Source of the DNA: Firmicutes bacterium UBA2530
Lineage (GTDB): Bacteria > Bacillota > Clostridia > Tissierellales > Sedimentibacteraceae
DNA: 9,593 bases
Assembly (NCBI GenBank): GCA_002340985.1
Contig: DDNC01000009.1
Coordinates: 220,811 to 230,403, forward strand
Direction of reading: 5' to 3'
In this document: positions 1-7,427 of the stretch, one piece after another
Layout: the number at the start of each line of letters is the position of its first letter
Position numbering within the stretch: position 1 is the first letter of the stretch
Translations under genes and position numbers: made by a program
Notes under the pieces: generated by a model
Database searches by the model: none
The model's input: the letters and a program-made list of their open reading frames with translations, nothing else
Told to the model about the DNA's origin: nothing

Positions 1-3000
1 TTGTATATTTCAATCTTTTGTTCTTCATTTTCTATATATGATGAAGGGATGTAGCCGTCAACACTAAGGTCAACGGATGTTTCAATGTCATCATCCTCGG
101 TTATGCTGCCCTGAAGCTCCTTGACAGCCCTATCCAGAAATTTCACATACAAATCGTAGCCTATTGCAAGCATGTGCCCATGCTGCTCTGCACCCAATAT
201 ATTACCGCAGCCCCTTATTTCAAGATCCCTCATGGCAATTTTAAATCCGGAACCGAATTCAGTGAATTCCTTAATTGCCTTTAGCCTTTTGTCTGCCACT
301 TCGGAAAGCATTTTATCTTTTTCATATGTCAGATATGCAAATGAAATTTTATTGGACCTTCCTATTCGGCCCCTCAGCTGGTAAAGCTGCGAAAGACCAA
401 GATGGTCTGCATTGTCAATAATCAGCGTGTTGGCATTTGGAATATCCATACCCGTTTCAATGATAGTGGTGCACATGAGTATGTCATATTCCTTGTTTAC
501 AAACTCAAGCATTATGTTTTCCAGGTGCCTCTCATTCATCTGTCCGTGGGCGACAGCTATTCTGGCATCAGGTACCAGTTTCTGCAGCTTGGATGCTGCG
601 CTGTCAATATCAATTACACGGTTATGAACATAGTATACCTGTCCGCCTCTGGACATTTCCTTCTCTATTGCATCCCTGACTATTCCGTCATTGTACTCGA
701 TTACGTATGTCTGAACAGGCAGTCTGTCTCCCGGAGGCTCAGATATGATGCTCATATCTCTCACACCCACCATGGACATATGAAGAGTCCTTGGAATAGG
801 CGTTGCTGAAAGGGTCAAGACGTCTATATTTGTTTTGAGCTGCTTTATAAGTTCTTTATGCTTAACCCCAAACCTTTGCTCCTCATCTATTATGAGAAGT
901 CCCAAGTCCTTGTATTTCAGTTCTTTTGACAAAAGCTTGTGTGTTCCCACTACAATGTCAATCAATCCCTTATTAAGGTCGTTTATTATTTTAGCCTGCT
1001 GGTATGGTGTTCTGAACCTTGACAGCATTTCAATCCTTATGGGGTATCCCCTGAATCTGTCTATAATATTTGCATAGTGCTGCTGCGCCAAAATGGTTGT
1101 AGGCACAAGTATAGCAACCTGCTTTGAATCCATGACAGCCTTGAATGCAGCTCTCATGGCAACCTCCGTTTTTCCGAAGCCAACGTCTCCGCACAGCAGT
1201 CTGTCCATGATGGCCGGCCTTTCCATGTCCTTCTTGATTTCTTTTATGCACCGGAGCTGATCATCAGTTTCCTGAAACGGAAACTTGTATTCAAACTCTC
1301 TCTGCCACTCTGTATCTGAAGAAAAGGCATAGCCCTTAACAACCTTTCTCTGAGCATATAGCTTAACCAGCTCTCCCGCCATATTTTCTATGGCAGCCTT
1401 TGAGCGTTCCTTGGCCTTAACCCATTCAATGCCTCCCATTTTATTGAGCTTCGGCTTTTCTGAATCGGCGCCGATGTACTTTTGGATGAGAGACATCTGA
1501 TCCACAGGAACATAAAGCTTATCCTCGCCCTTGTATTTAATACACAGATAGTCCTTCTGTATATTCATTACCTGTATTTTTTCAATCCCCACATACTGGC
1601 CTATACCGTGATGCTCATGCACCACGTAGTCGCCTACTTTGAGGTCTGTAAAAATTTCAATTTTAGAGCCTTTTTGCTTTTTCGTCTTGTGAGCTTTTTT
1701 TCTAATGCTGCCGAAAACCTCATTTTCAGTGAGGACAAGGAGCTTGTTGTCATAATACTCAAATCCTTTTTTAAGCTGTCCAGGCATGATAACGACTTGT
1801 CCGCTGGATGCCTCAAAGCTTGTGTCCTTTGCTAAAACAGTGGAGCATTCGTAATCATTCAGTATATTGTGAAGCTTGAGACAACCCTCGTTGCCTGAAA
1901 GCACTATTGCAACCTTGTAGCCCTTGTATTTCAGCCTGTTTAAATCCTTTGACAGGTCTTCCATCTTCCCGTAGTAGGAGGTTGCTTCCTTGAACATCAG
2001 TGAAACTGAATCATCGGTTTGAAAAATCTTTTCCTTGCCATTTACAGATATAAATCCACGGTCTGATATATCAGACCTCAAGTCCTGCTGACCGATGTAT
2101 ACTCCGCTCTGTTTTGCAAATATTTCTCCCTTTTCAAACAGCTCTGTATACTTAAGCTCGAAACTTTCCCCGAGGTTTTTAAGCTCCTCGAAAATTCTTT
2201 CAGGTTCATCAAGTATCAGGATGAGATCATCACCGAAGTAATCAATTACACTCACAAAGCCGTCTTTGATGAAAGGAACCAGAAGGTCTGCGTTTTCTAT
2301 GCCAATGCCACCGGTGAGCTTATCTTTGTAGTTTGAATAAAGTGCCTTAAGTTTTTTTTCTGCGGCTTTGTCGCCGTGCAGGTCCTTTATCCTGTCCAGC
2401 CTGAACTGATAGTCCTTGTCTATCTCGGATAATATCCTTTTGATTTCATCCCTTTGGAACATCAAGTCGCTGCAGGGAATTATCCTGACAGATTTTAAGT
2501 TTTTGACCGAACGCTGTGTTTTTAAATCAATGGTCCTGATTGAATCTACCTCGTCATCAAAAAATTCAACTCTTACGGGATTGCTCTCAGACGGGGAAAA
2601 TATATCTACGATTCCTCCTCTGACCGAAAACTGACCCACGCCCTCTATTGCGTCCACACGTTCATATTTGAGCTTCACAAGATTGCTCCTGAGCTCATTC
2701 AAATCATAAATATTTCCATATTTTAATTCTATTACAGAATCCTTAAATCTAGCTTTAGGCATAACTCTCGTTAAAAGAGAATTAACCGAAGCAGTTATCG
2801 CAATTGTTTTGGAATTAATGATTTTATCAAGAATATCCGCACGCCTGTACTCCACGTCCTTGCTGAGAGCATCCACGTTGTAGAGCAGAAATTCCTTTGG
2901 CTGCAGCCTTCCCGCATTGTCTGTAAAGGCCTTTATTTCCTCTTCATACTTTCTCGATTTAGCTTCACTGCTTGTAACAAGCAGGATTTTACCTGAAGTA

Positions 3001-3143
3001 GAATCCAATAAATTGCACACAAAATACGCCATACTTTCCTCATTCAGTCCTTGAATAAGCTGGCGTTTCTTCATCCTGTGATTTTCCACAACCCGATTAA
3101 ATTTATCTGTCTTCTGAAGCTGTTCAAACAAAATTTTGTTCAT
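1..3143 (-). CDS. mfd: Transcription-repair coupling factor Mfd (C-terminus cut off by window edge)
   Basis: Mfd is a cytoplasmic DNA translocase. It removes RNA polymerase stalled at DNA lesions and recruits UvrA to start nucleotide excision repair. The frame is open from the ATG at 3143 to the window edge, giving 1047 residues. Visible in order: a UvrB-like N-terminal module with the VGQFSVRGG motif (about 169-177); the CarD-like RNA polymerase-interacting domain beginning near VGDYVVHEHHGIG (about 503); Walker A GDVGFGKT (652-659); Walker B DEEQ (753-756); SATPIPRT (779-786); TTIIETG (892-898); and QLRGRIGR (922-929). The last visible residues, KIEIY, start the C-terminal D7 region. Usual length is about 1150-1180 residues, so roughly 100-130 are missing. 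I checked the frame at the start, RID domain, Walker A, Walker B and helicase motifs and found no shift. The ribosome binding site AGAAAGG overlaps the pth stop codon, and the gene starts 10 bases after pth, so translational coupling is likely. Confidence 0.97.
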   Translation of the reverse strand, partial: MNKILFEQLQKTDKFNRVVENHRMKKRQLIQGLNEESMAYFVCNLLDSTSGKILLVTSSEAKSRKYEEEIKAFTDNAGRLQPKEFLLYNVDALSKDVEYRRADILDKIINSKTIAITASVNSLLTRVMPKARFKDSVIELKYGNIYDLNELRSNLVKLKYERVDAIEGVGQFSVRGGIVDIFSPSESNPVRVEFFDDEVDSIRTIDLKTQRSVKNLKSVRIIPCSDLMFQRDEIKRILSEIDKDYQFRLDRIKDLHGDKAAEKKLKALYSNYKDKLTGGIGIENADLLVPFIKDGFVSVIDYFGDDLILILDEPERIFEELKNLGESFELKYTELFEKGEIFAKQSGVYIGQQDLRSDISDRGFISVNGKEKIFQTDDSVSLMFKEATSYYGKMEDLSKDLNRLKYKGYKVAIVLSGNEGCLKLHNILNDYECSTVLAKDTSFEASSGQVVIMPGQLKKGFEYYDNKLLVLTENEVFGSIRKKAHKTKKQKGSKIEIFTDLKVGDYVVHEHHGIGQYVGIEKIQVMNIQKDYLCIKYKGEDKLYVPVDQMSLIQKYIGADSEKPKLNKMGGIEWVKAKERSKAAIENMAGELVKLYAQRKVVKGYAFSSDTEWQREFEYKFPFQETDDQLRCIKEIKKDMERPAIMDRLLCGDVGFGKTEVAMRAAFKAVMDSKQVAILVPTTILAQQHYANIIDRFRGYPIRIEMLSRFRTPYQQAKIINDLNKGLIDIVVGTHKLLSKELKYKDLGLLIIDEEQRFGVKHKELIKQLKTNIDVLTLSATPIPRTLHMSMVGVRDMSIISEPPGDRLPVQTYVIEYNDGIVRDAIEKEMSRGGQVYYVHNRVIDIDSAASKLQKLVPDARIAVAHGQMNERHLENIMLEFVNKEYDILMCTTIIETGMDIPNANTLIIDNADHLGLSQLYQLRGRIGRSNKISFAYLTYEKDKMLSEVADKRLKAIKEFTEFGSGFKIAMRDLEIRGCGNILGAEQHGHMLAIGYDLYVKFLDRAVKELQGSITEDDDIETSVDLSVDGYIPSSYIENEEQKIEIY

Positions 3144-3153
3144 AGAAACCTTT

Positions 3154-3717
3154 CTACGGCGTTTTAATATTGTACTTCTGCATTGCGCTGTCAATGTCTT
3201 TTTCTATTATTTCAATGGCCGCTGACCCGGCCTTTTCCATTACAGGCAGCAATTTTACCCTGTCATCTGCGCCGAATTTCTGCAATACATAGTCAGCCAA
3301 ATCCATATCCGCGTTTCTTCCTATACCTATTCTTATCCTTGGGAAATTGTTCCCTACATGTTGTATTATGGATTTCATACCGTTGTGTGTTCCGGAGCTG
3401 CCGTGAGGTCTTATCCTCAGCGTTCCCACAGGTATGTCAATATCATCGTATATCACTATGAGATTTTCTTCCGGAATCTTGTAAAACTTAATTATTTCAC
3501 CAATGGCAACACCGCTTCTGTTCATATACGTAACAGGCTTTACAAGCATGACCTTTTCTCCGTTTACGGTTGTCTCCCCATACACGGAGTTGAATTTAAG
3601 CTTGTTCAGCTGTACCTTGTACTTTTCCGCCAGCATATCCAGTGTATCAAAGCCTACATTGTGCCTTGTGCCCGCATATTCCCTGCCGGGATTGCCAAGT
3701 CCTGCAATTATATACAT
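3154..3717 (-). CDS. pth: Peptidyl-tRNA hydrolase
   Basis: Pth cleaves the ester bond of peptidyl-tRNAs that drop off ribosomes, recycling tRNA in the cytoplasm. The 187-residue protein has the normal family length. It opens with the signature GLGNPG (6-11) and TRHNVGF (17-23). The residues matching the E. coli active site are present: N9, catalytic H19, N66 in TYMN, D91 in YDDID and N112 in THNG. The start at 3717 is supported by an AAGAGGT ribosome binding site a few bases upstream. Only 9 bases separate it from the glmU stop and 10 from the mfd start, so it is almost certainly co-transcribed with both. In B. subtilis prs and ctc lie between glmU and pth; here nothing does. Confidence 0.97.
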   Translation of the reverse strand: MYIIAGLGNPGREYAGTRHNVGFDTLDMLAEKYKVQLNKLKFNSVYGETTVNGEKVMLVKPVTYMNRSGVAIGEIIKFYKIPEENLIVIYDDIDIPVGTLRIRPHGSSGTHNGMKSIIQHVGNNFPRIRIGIGRNADMDLADYVLQKFGADDRVKLLPVMEKAGSAAIEIIEKDIDSAMQKYNIKTP

Positions 3718-3726
3718 ATTTACCTC

Positions 3727-5097
3727 TTAATATCTGTTTCTTCCGTAACCCTTTTTATTAACCTGACGCGCGCGTGCAATGGCAAGATCTCCCTCTTCCA
3801 CAGTATCCGTAATCGTCGAGCCGCATGCTACATAGCTGTCCTTCTGTATATTGACAGGTGCAACAAGGTTTGAGTTGCTGCCTACGAATGCACCATCTCC
3901 TATTACTGTTTTGTGCTTATTTTTTCCGTCATAATTCACAAATACTACGCCGCAGCCTATATTTACGTCTTTTCCAACTTCAGCATCTCCCACGTACGCC
4001 AGGTGAGACACCTTAGAATTATCCCCTATTGTAGATTTTTTAATTTCCACAAAGTCACCGATTTTCACGTTTTTGCCCACACTTGACTTTGGTCTCAGAT
4101 ACGCGAATGGTCCAACTGTGGTTCCTTCGTCTATAAATGATTCCACAACCTTGGACATTTCAATTGAAACATTGCCGGAAACGGTGGAATCCACAATTCT
4201 CGCATCCGGTCCTATAACGCAGCATTCACCTATTACGGTTTTTCCCTCAATGAATGTGCCGGGATATATAACTGAATCCCTTCCTATCACCACGGAATCC
4301 TCAATGTATGTACGCTGTGGGTCAATTATGGTAACTCCTGAAACCATGAGCCTTTTATTTATCCTGTCCCTCATTATTTCTGTTACCTCGGCAAGCTGCA
4401 CACGGTCGTTCACAGCCTTTATATCTGTGGCATCCTCCAGTACCCAGCCGCCTATTTTATGACCTTCAATATTTAAAACCTTAATCGTGTCTGTAAGGTA
4501 GTATTCCCCTTGTGAATTGTTTGTATCAATGTTTTTTAATGCATATTTCAGCATTTTTCCGCTGAAGCAGTAAATTCCGGTGTTTATCTCACATAATTTT
4601 CTTACTTCCTCGGATGCATCCTTTTCCTCAACTATATTCATAATGGATGAATCGTCATTTCTCACAATTCTTCCGTAGCCCTTGGGATTATCAAGATACG
4701 CGGTCATAACTGATGCCGCATATTTGTTTTCTTCATGGTGTTCAATGAATTTTTCAAGGGTTTCTTTCCTTATGAGAGGTCCGTCTCCAACCAGAATCAC
4801 AGCAGTATCGCTGTCATCAATATATTCCTGAGCCGACATGACTGCGTAGCCTGTTCCGTAAGGAGCGCCTTCTCCTGTGGGCTGTTCAACCACAATTACA
4901 TCCATATCACTGATATTATGTCCCACTTTGTCCTTTCCATGTCCAAGAACCACAATGTTTTTTTGTATTCCTGAATTTTGTGCTGCTTCAATGACATATC
5001 TTATCATTTCCTTGCCACATACCTTATGCAAAGTTTTAGGAGTGTCTGACTTCATTCTTGTTCCTTCACCGGCCGCTAAAATAATTGACATATTCAT
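3727..5097 (-). CDS. glmU: Bifunctional UDP-GlcNAc pyrophosphorylase / glucosamine-1-phosphate acetyltransferase
   Basis: GlmU acetylates glucosamine-1-phosphate and then couples the product to UTP, making UDP-GlcNAc for peptidoglycan and teichoic acids. The protein has 456 residues, as expected. Residues 1-230 are the uridyltransferase domain, with LAAGEGTRMKS (7-17), a GTGYAV stretch (81-86) and the metal-binding aspartate D105 in VGDGPL. Residues from about 255 onward form the left-handed beta-helix acetyltransferase, with R335, K353, H365 (catalytic histidine equivalent), NYDG (388-391) and K394 at the expected places. The nucleotide loop is unusual: EQPTGEGAPYGTGYAV stands where E. coli and B. 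subtilis have EQLGTGHA, an apparent insertion of about five residues. The start at 5097 has AAGGAG (5105-5110) seven bases upstream; a second ATG two codons in is less well spaced. It is the first gene of the glmU-pth-mfd unit. Confidence 0.97.
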   Translation of the reverse strand: MNMSIILAAGEGTRMKSDTPKTLHKVCGKEMIRYVIEAAQNSGIQKNIVVLGHGKDKVGHNISDMDVIVVEQPTGEGAPYGTGYAVMSAQEYIDDSDTAVILVGDGPLIRKETLEKFIEHHEENKYAASVMTAYLDNPKGYGRIVRNDDSSIMNIVEEKDASEEVRKLCEINTGIYCFSGKMLKYALKNIDTNNSQGEYYLTDTIKVLNIEGHKIGGWVLEDATDIKAVNDRVQLAEVTEIMRDRINKRLMVSGVTIIDPQRTYIEDSVVIGRDSVIYPGTFIEGKTVIGECCVIGPDARIVDSTVSGNVSIEMSKVVESFIDEGTTVGPFAYLRPKSSVGKNVKIGDFVEIKKSTIGDNSKVSHLAYVGDAEVGKDVNIGCGVVFVNYDGKNKHKTVIGDGAFVGSNSNLVAPVNIQKDSYVACGSTITDTVEEGDLAIARARQVNKKGYGRNRY

Positions 5098-5128
5098 ATT
5101 GTTTCTCCTTAAATTGTAATACTGAACT

Positions 5129-5157
5129 ATTATATTACATATGCTATATTAAGTCAA
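5129..5157 (-). promoter_or_regulatory. Sigma-A promoter for glmU-pth-mfd
   Basis: On the minus strand a -35 TTGACT (5157-5152) is followed by exactly 17 bases and a perfect -10 TATAAT (5134-5129). It lies between the spoVG terminator and the glmU ribosome binding site, so the leader would be only about 25 bases. This is one of the closest matches to consensus in the window and is probably constitutive. No operator-like repeat is visible around it. Confidence 0.88.
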
Positions 5158-5173
5158 AAAATTTTAATTTCCA

Positions 5174-5200
5174 TAATAAAAGGGTCTTTTGACAAGACCC
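5174..5200 (-). terminator. Rho-independent terminator of spoVG
   Basis: On the minus strand GGGTCTT (5200-5194), a five-base loop and AAGACCC (5188-5182) form a perfect 7-bp stem followed by TTTTATTAT. It starts 36 bases after the spoVG stop codon and just before the glmU promoter. It therefore separates spoVG from the glmU unit. Confidence 0.88.
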
Positions 5201-5235
5201 GGATACTGTTGATTGTAAAATCATCAGTCATGGCG

Positions 5236-5526
5236 CTACAGAAGAGCTGCTTCTTCAGTTTCATCTTCTTCTAAGCGCTTTTCTTCATAAGCCTTAAAAA
5301 CAGCTTCCGCGACAAGGTTTCTTGTTTCAGAATTTATAGGATGCGCTATATCCTTAAACTCTCCATCTGGCATCTTTCTGCTGGGCATAGCAATAAACAA
5401 GCCTTCTTGTCCTTCAATAATCTTAATGTCATGAACCACGAAGCAATCATCAAATGTTACGGAAACGATTGCCTTCATCTTACCTTCCGAATTAATTTTT
5501 CTTACTCTGACGTCCGATATTCTCAT
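5236..5526 (-). CDS. spoVG: Septation/sporulation regulator SpoVG
   Basis: SpoVG is a small cytoplasmic nucleic-acid-binding regulator. In Firmicutes it affects asymmetric septation, sporulation and, in some species, capsule or virulence genes. The 96-residue product matches the family length of about 95-100. It begins MRISDVRVRKI and contains SVTFDDCFVVHDIKII, FIAMPSRK and DIAHPIN, all typical of SpoVG, with an acidic tail. The open frame extends 24 codons further upstream, but that part is not SpoVG-like and would cover the promoter. The ATG at 5526 has AAGGTGG seven bases upstream and is the real start. It has its own promoter and terminator. In B. subtilis yabJ lies between purR and spoVG; it is absent here. 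Confidence 0.96.
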   Translation of the reverse strand: MRISDVRVRKINSEGKMKAIVSVTFDDCFVVHDIKIIEGQEGLFIAMPSRKMPDGEFKDIAHPINSETRNLVAEAVFKAYEEKRLEEDETEEAALL

Positions 5527-5533
5527 GTTGTCA

Positions 5534-5540
5534 CCACCTT
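5534..5540 (-). promoter_or_regulatory. Ribosome binding site that sets the spoVG start
   Basis: AAGGTGG on the minus strand lies seven bases before the ATG at 5526. The longer upstream start at 5598 falls in the -35 element and has no comparable site. This fixes SpoVG at 96 residues. Confidence 0.85.
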
Positions 5541-5569
5541 CCCCCAAAAGATTATGTCCACTTTTTCTT

Positions 5570-5598
5570 ATTATACTACATCTTAGCAAAAAATGCAA
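5570..5598 (-). promoter_or_regulatory. Sigma-A-type promoter of spoVG
   Basis: On the minus strand -35 TTGCAT (5598-5593), a 17-base spacer and a perfect -10 TATAAT (5575-5570) lie upstream of the spoVG ribosome binding site. Upstream is a very A/T-rich stretch (5599-5624). A 9-bp inverted repeat CAAAAAATG/CATTTTTTG (5587-5595 and 5609-5617) overlaps the -35. The sigma-H pattern that drives spoVG in B. subtilis (AGGA...GAAT) is not evident. Confidence 0.78.
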
Positions 5599-5616
5599 AA
5601 AACATTTTCATTTTTT

Positions 5617-5659
5617 GTAAAAAAAGCCTAATTTTATTTTAGCAATTTAAAATTAGGCT
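5617..5659 (-). terminator. Rho-independent terminator overlapping the end of purR
   Basis: On the minus strand AGCCTAATTTTA (5659-5648) and TAAAATTAGGCT (5636-5625) form a perfect 12-bp stem with an 11-base loop, followed by six more T residues (5624-5619). The left arm lies inside the last codons of purR (encoding about Q266-F269). The stop codon TAA is the first three bases of the right arm. It separates purR from spoVG. Confidence 0.87.
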
Positions 5660-6455
5660 GTATATCAATGATTCCATCCTTTTCCATAACCTTATTCAAT
5701 ATAAGAAGTGATGTGTAATCATCCACAAGCTTCTTTTCCGGCTCCTTTGTTTCGATAACAACAGCTGTTCCCACAACCTCTGCATTGAATTCCCTCATCA
5801 TGTCGGCCATACCTTTGCATGTACCTCCGCCCTTCATGAAGTCATCAATTATTAAAACACGGGAATTCTCCTTCAGAGACCTTCTTGACAGAGACATTGT
5901 CTGTATGCTGTTGGAGGAGCCTGATACGTAATTAATATTAACGGTAGTTCCTTCCGTAACCTTGTTGTTCCTTCTGATAACAGCCACAGGAACATTCAGT
6001 TTCTGACCGGTTAAAATAGCAACCGGTATCCCCTTGGTTTCCACGGTTATAATGCAGTCAATTTTTTTATTTGAAAATTCCGATGATATTACTCTTGCAA
6101 TATTTGTAATAATACTTGGGTTATTAAATATGTCCGTAACATATATAAATCCTCCGGGAAGTATTCTGCTTTTATTGGAAAAAAGATCACACAGCTCATT
6201 CAGTATATTCCTTTTTTCTTCTGTTCCGAGAGCAGGAATAAAAACGGCACCTCCTGCCGCACCGGATATTGTTTCTATTTTGCCGTACTCAAGCTCGGCG
6301 ACCAGCTGCTTTACAATTGCAACATCCTCACTGATTGTGGATTTTGCCGCATTAAAAATTTCCGAAAAATAGTTGTAGGAAAAGATGTAGTTTGGCTTTT
6401 CCGCGAAAATTTTCATTAAGGCGCCGATTCTCTGGTTTCTTTTATATTTTTTCAT
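5634..6455 (-). CDS. purR: Purine operon repressor PurR (PRTase-fold type)
   Basis: PurR of Gram-positive bacteria is a dimeric cytoplasmic DNA-binding repressor of purine synthesis genes whose DNA binding is relieved by PRPP. The 273-residue protein has an N-terminal winged helix (about 1-74), including YFSEIFNAAKSTISEDV and SGAAGGAVFIP. A phosphoribosyltransferase-fold domain follows, with RILPGGFIYVTDI (98-110), KVTEGTTVNINYVSGSSN (165-182), IQTMSLSRRS and the PRPP-binding loop VLIIDDFMKGGGT (200-212). These segments match B. subtilis PurR closely; its AGGT in the loop is GGGT here. A longer frame begins 19 codons upstream, but that start coincides with the -35. The ATG at 6455 has GGAG five bases before it. 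It has its own promoter with a PurBox-like site, which suggests autoregulation, and its terminator overlaps its 3' end. Confidence 0.96.
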   Translation of the reverse strand: MKKYKRNQRIGALMKIFAEKPNYIFSYNYFSEIFNAAKSTISEDVAIVKQLVAELEYGKIETISGAAGGAVFIPALGTEEKRNILNELCDLFSNKSRILPGGFIYVTDIFNNPSIITNIARVISSEFSNKKIDCIITVETKGIPVAILTGQKLNVPVAVIRRNNKVTEGTTVNINYVSGSSNSIQTMSLSRRSLKENSRVLIIDDFMKGGGTCKGMADMMREFNAEVVGTAVVIETKEPEKKLVDDYTSLLILNKVMEKDGIIDIQPNFKLLK

Positions 6456-6460
6456 AAATG

Positions 6461-6464
6461 CTCC
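6461..6464 (-). promoter_or_regulatory. Ribosome binding site that sets the purR start
   Basis: GGAG on the minus strand is five bases from the ATG at 6455. The alternative upstream ATG at 6512 overlaps the -35 box and lies upstream of the predicted transcription start, so it cannot be used by this promoter. The choice gives a 273-residue PurR starting MKKYKRNQRIG, like B. subtilis PurR. Confidence 0.8.
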
Positions 6465-6483
6465 GCACGAATATTTTTTATTA

Positions 6484-6512
6484 ATTATATAACAATTGTT
6501 CGGCATTTTCAA
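6484..6512 (-). promoter_or_regulatory. Sigma-A promoter of purR
   Basis: On the minus strand -35 TTGAAA (6512-6507), a 17-base spacer and a perfect -10 TATAAT (6489-6484) lie 17 bases after the EamA gene stop. No terminator hairpin separates that gene from purR, so some purR mRNA may also come from read-through. Confidence 0.85.
6495..6507 (-). promoter_or_regulatory. PurBox-like operator in the purR promoter
   Basis: AATGCCGAACAAT on the minus strand matches 12 of 13 positions of the B. subtilis PurBox consensus AWWWCCGAACWWT, as I recall it. It lies in the spacer between the -35 and -10 boxes, where a bound repressor would block RNA polymerase. PurBoxes usually come as inverted pairs 16-17 bases apart; only a poor second half (ATTCG near 6466-6473) is seen here. 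Autorepression of purR is the inferred function. Confidence 0.62.
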
Positions 6513-6529
6513 GAATCAATTTCATATTT

Positions 6530-7411
6530 TTATATTTTTTTCCGCCTGAGCAGGCTTAGGCCTCCCTCGGCTGTCAGTACAGCTAAAAATATGATGGCAA
6601 ATCCTAATATTGTCATGAATGAATACTTCTCCTTAAGAAAAATCACTCCCAAAATGCTTCCTATTACCGCTTCAAGGCTCAAAATAATCGCCGCATGGGT
6701 GGCAGAAGTGTATTTTTGCCCTGTTGTCTGCATCAGAAAGCAAAGCATGGTATTTATCAATCCAAGATAAAGTATGCTTACCGTTCCGCCTGCATTAAAA
6801 TGCATACTCTTTCCCTCTATAACCACCATCACTAAAAATATCACTGTGCAAGTCAGAATCTGGACGGTCGCTATGATGACCGGGTCCTTGTCAGCTGCAA
6901 ATATTCCAGTTGCAACCACCTGCCACGCAAATAAAATTGCACACATAAATGTAATCAAATCCCAGTAATTAAACTTACCAAAATTTTTAAAATCCACAGT
7001 CAGCAGCAATATGCCCGCAAACATCATTATTGCTGCAATGGTGTTGTCCTTCTTAGGCTTTATTTTTGTTGCCATCCAGTAGAAAAACGGAACCATGACA
7101 ACATTTGAGCCTGTCAGGAACGCTGCGTTACCAGAGGTTGTCCCTTCCATTCCCACTGTCTGAAAAACATATCCCACAGCAAGCAACACTCCCATTATTA
7201 TTCCTGCCTTGTAATCCGCCTTAACGGCAGTCTTCATCTTCTTCCAAAATACAACCATCAATACTGCCGCTGCAACTATAAATTTAAGAAAAAGCAGCTG
7301 TGTAGCCGTAAATATATCAAGTGCGTATTTTGTTACCGTAAAACCGGTTCCCCAAAAAAAGGCAACCATAAAAAGCATCAGATCAGCCTGCTTTGATGTT
7401 AACTCTCTCAT
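6530..7411 (-). CDS. EamA/DMT-superfamily inner-membrane transporter
   Basis: This is a drug/metabolite transporter superfamily protein, probably an exporter of amino acids or other small metabolites; the substrate cannot be read from the sequence. The 293 residues fit the usual ten-helix layout of two EamA repeats. Hydrophobic segments lie at about 11-30, 38-56, 70-88, 95-113, 124-139, 150-171, 178-197, 208-228, 237-258 and 265-283. Family-like stretches include FFWGTGFTVTKYAL near the N-terminus, TTSGNAAFLTGSNVVMVPFF (91-110) and the second-repeat signature SLEAVIGSILGVIFLKE (245-261). The C-terminus RRKKI is positively charged, consistent with a cytoplasmic end. The start at 7411 has GGAGGA (7415-7420) close upstream. 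It begins 16 bases after the racemase gene and is probably co-transcribed with it, which hints at related substrates. Confidence 0.92.
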   Translation of the reverse strand: MRELTSKQADLMLFMVAFFWGTGFTVTKYALDIFTATQLLFLKFIVAAAVLMVVFWKKMKTAVKADYKAGIIMGVLLAVGYVFQTVGMEGTTSGNAAFLTGSNVVMVPFFYWMATKIKPKKDNTIAAIMMFAGILLLTVDFKNFGKFNYWDLITFMCAILFAWQVVATGIFAADKDPVIIATVQILTCTVIFLVMVVIEGKSMHFNAGGTVSILYLGLINTMLCFLMQTTGQKYTSATHAAIILSLEAVIGSILGVIFLKEKYSFMTILGFAIIFLAVLTAEGGLSLLRRKKI

Positions 7412-7427
7412 AATTCCTCCAATTTTG

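Noticed and set aside
402..809. Plus-strand open frame of 135 codons
   Set aside because: It lies entirely opposite the helicase part of mfd, has no ribosome binding site and does not resemble a protein family; it is a shadow.
5527..5598. Longer spoVG start at 5598
   Set aside because: The extra 24 residues are not SpoVG-like, and the region holds the -10, the -35 and the ribosome binding site for the start at 5526.
6466..6473. Second, inverted PurBox downstream of the purR -10
   Set aside because: The match is poor (ATTCG followed by T, not GTTCGG) and the spacing is about 19 bases, not 16-17, so I did not call it.
6540..6575. Possible hairpin at the end of the EamA gene (GCCTGAGCAGGC)
   Set aside because: The palindrome leaves almost no loop, lies in coding sequence and is not followed by a T tract, so it is not a convincing terminator.
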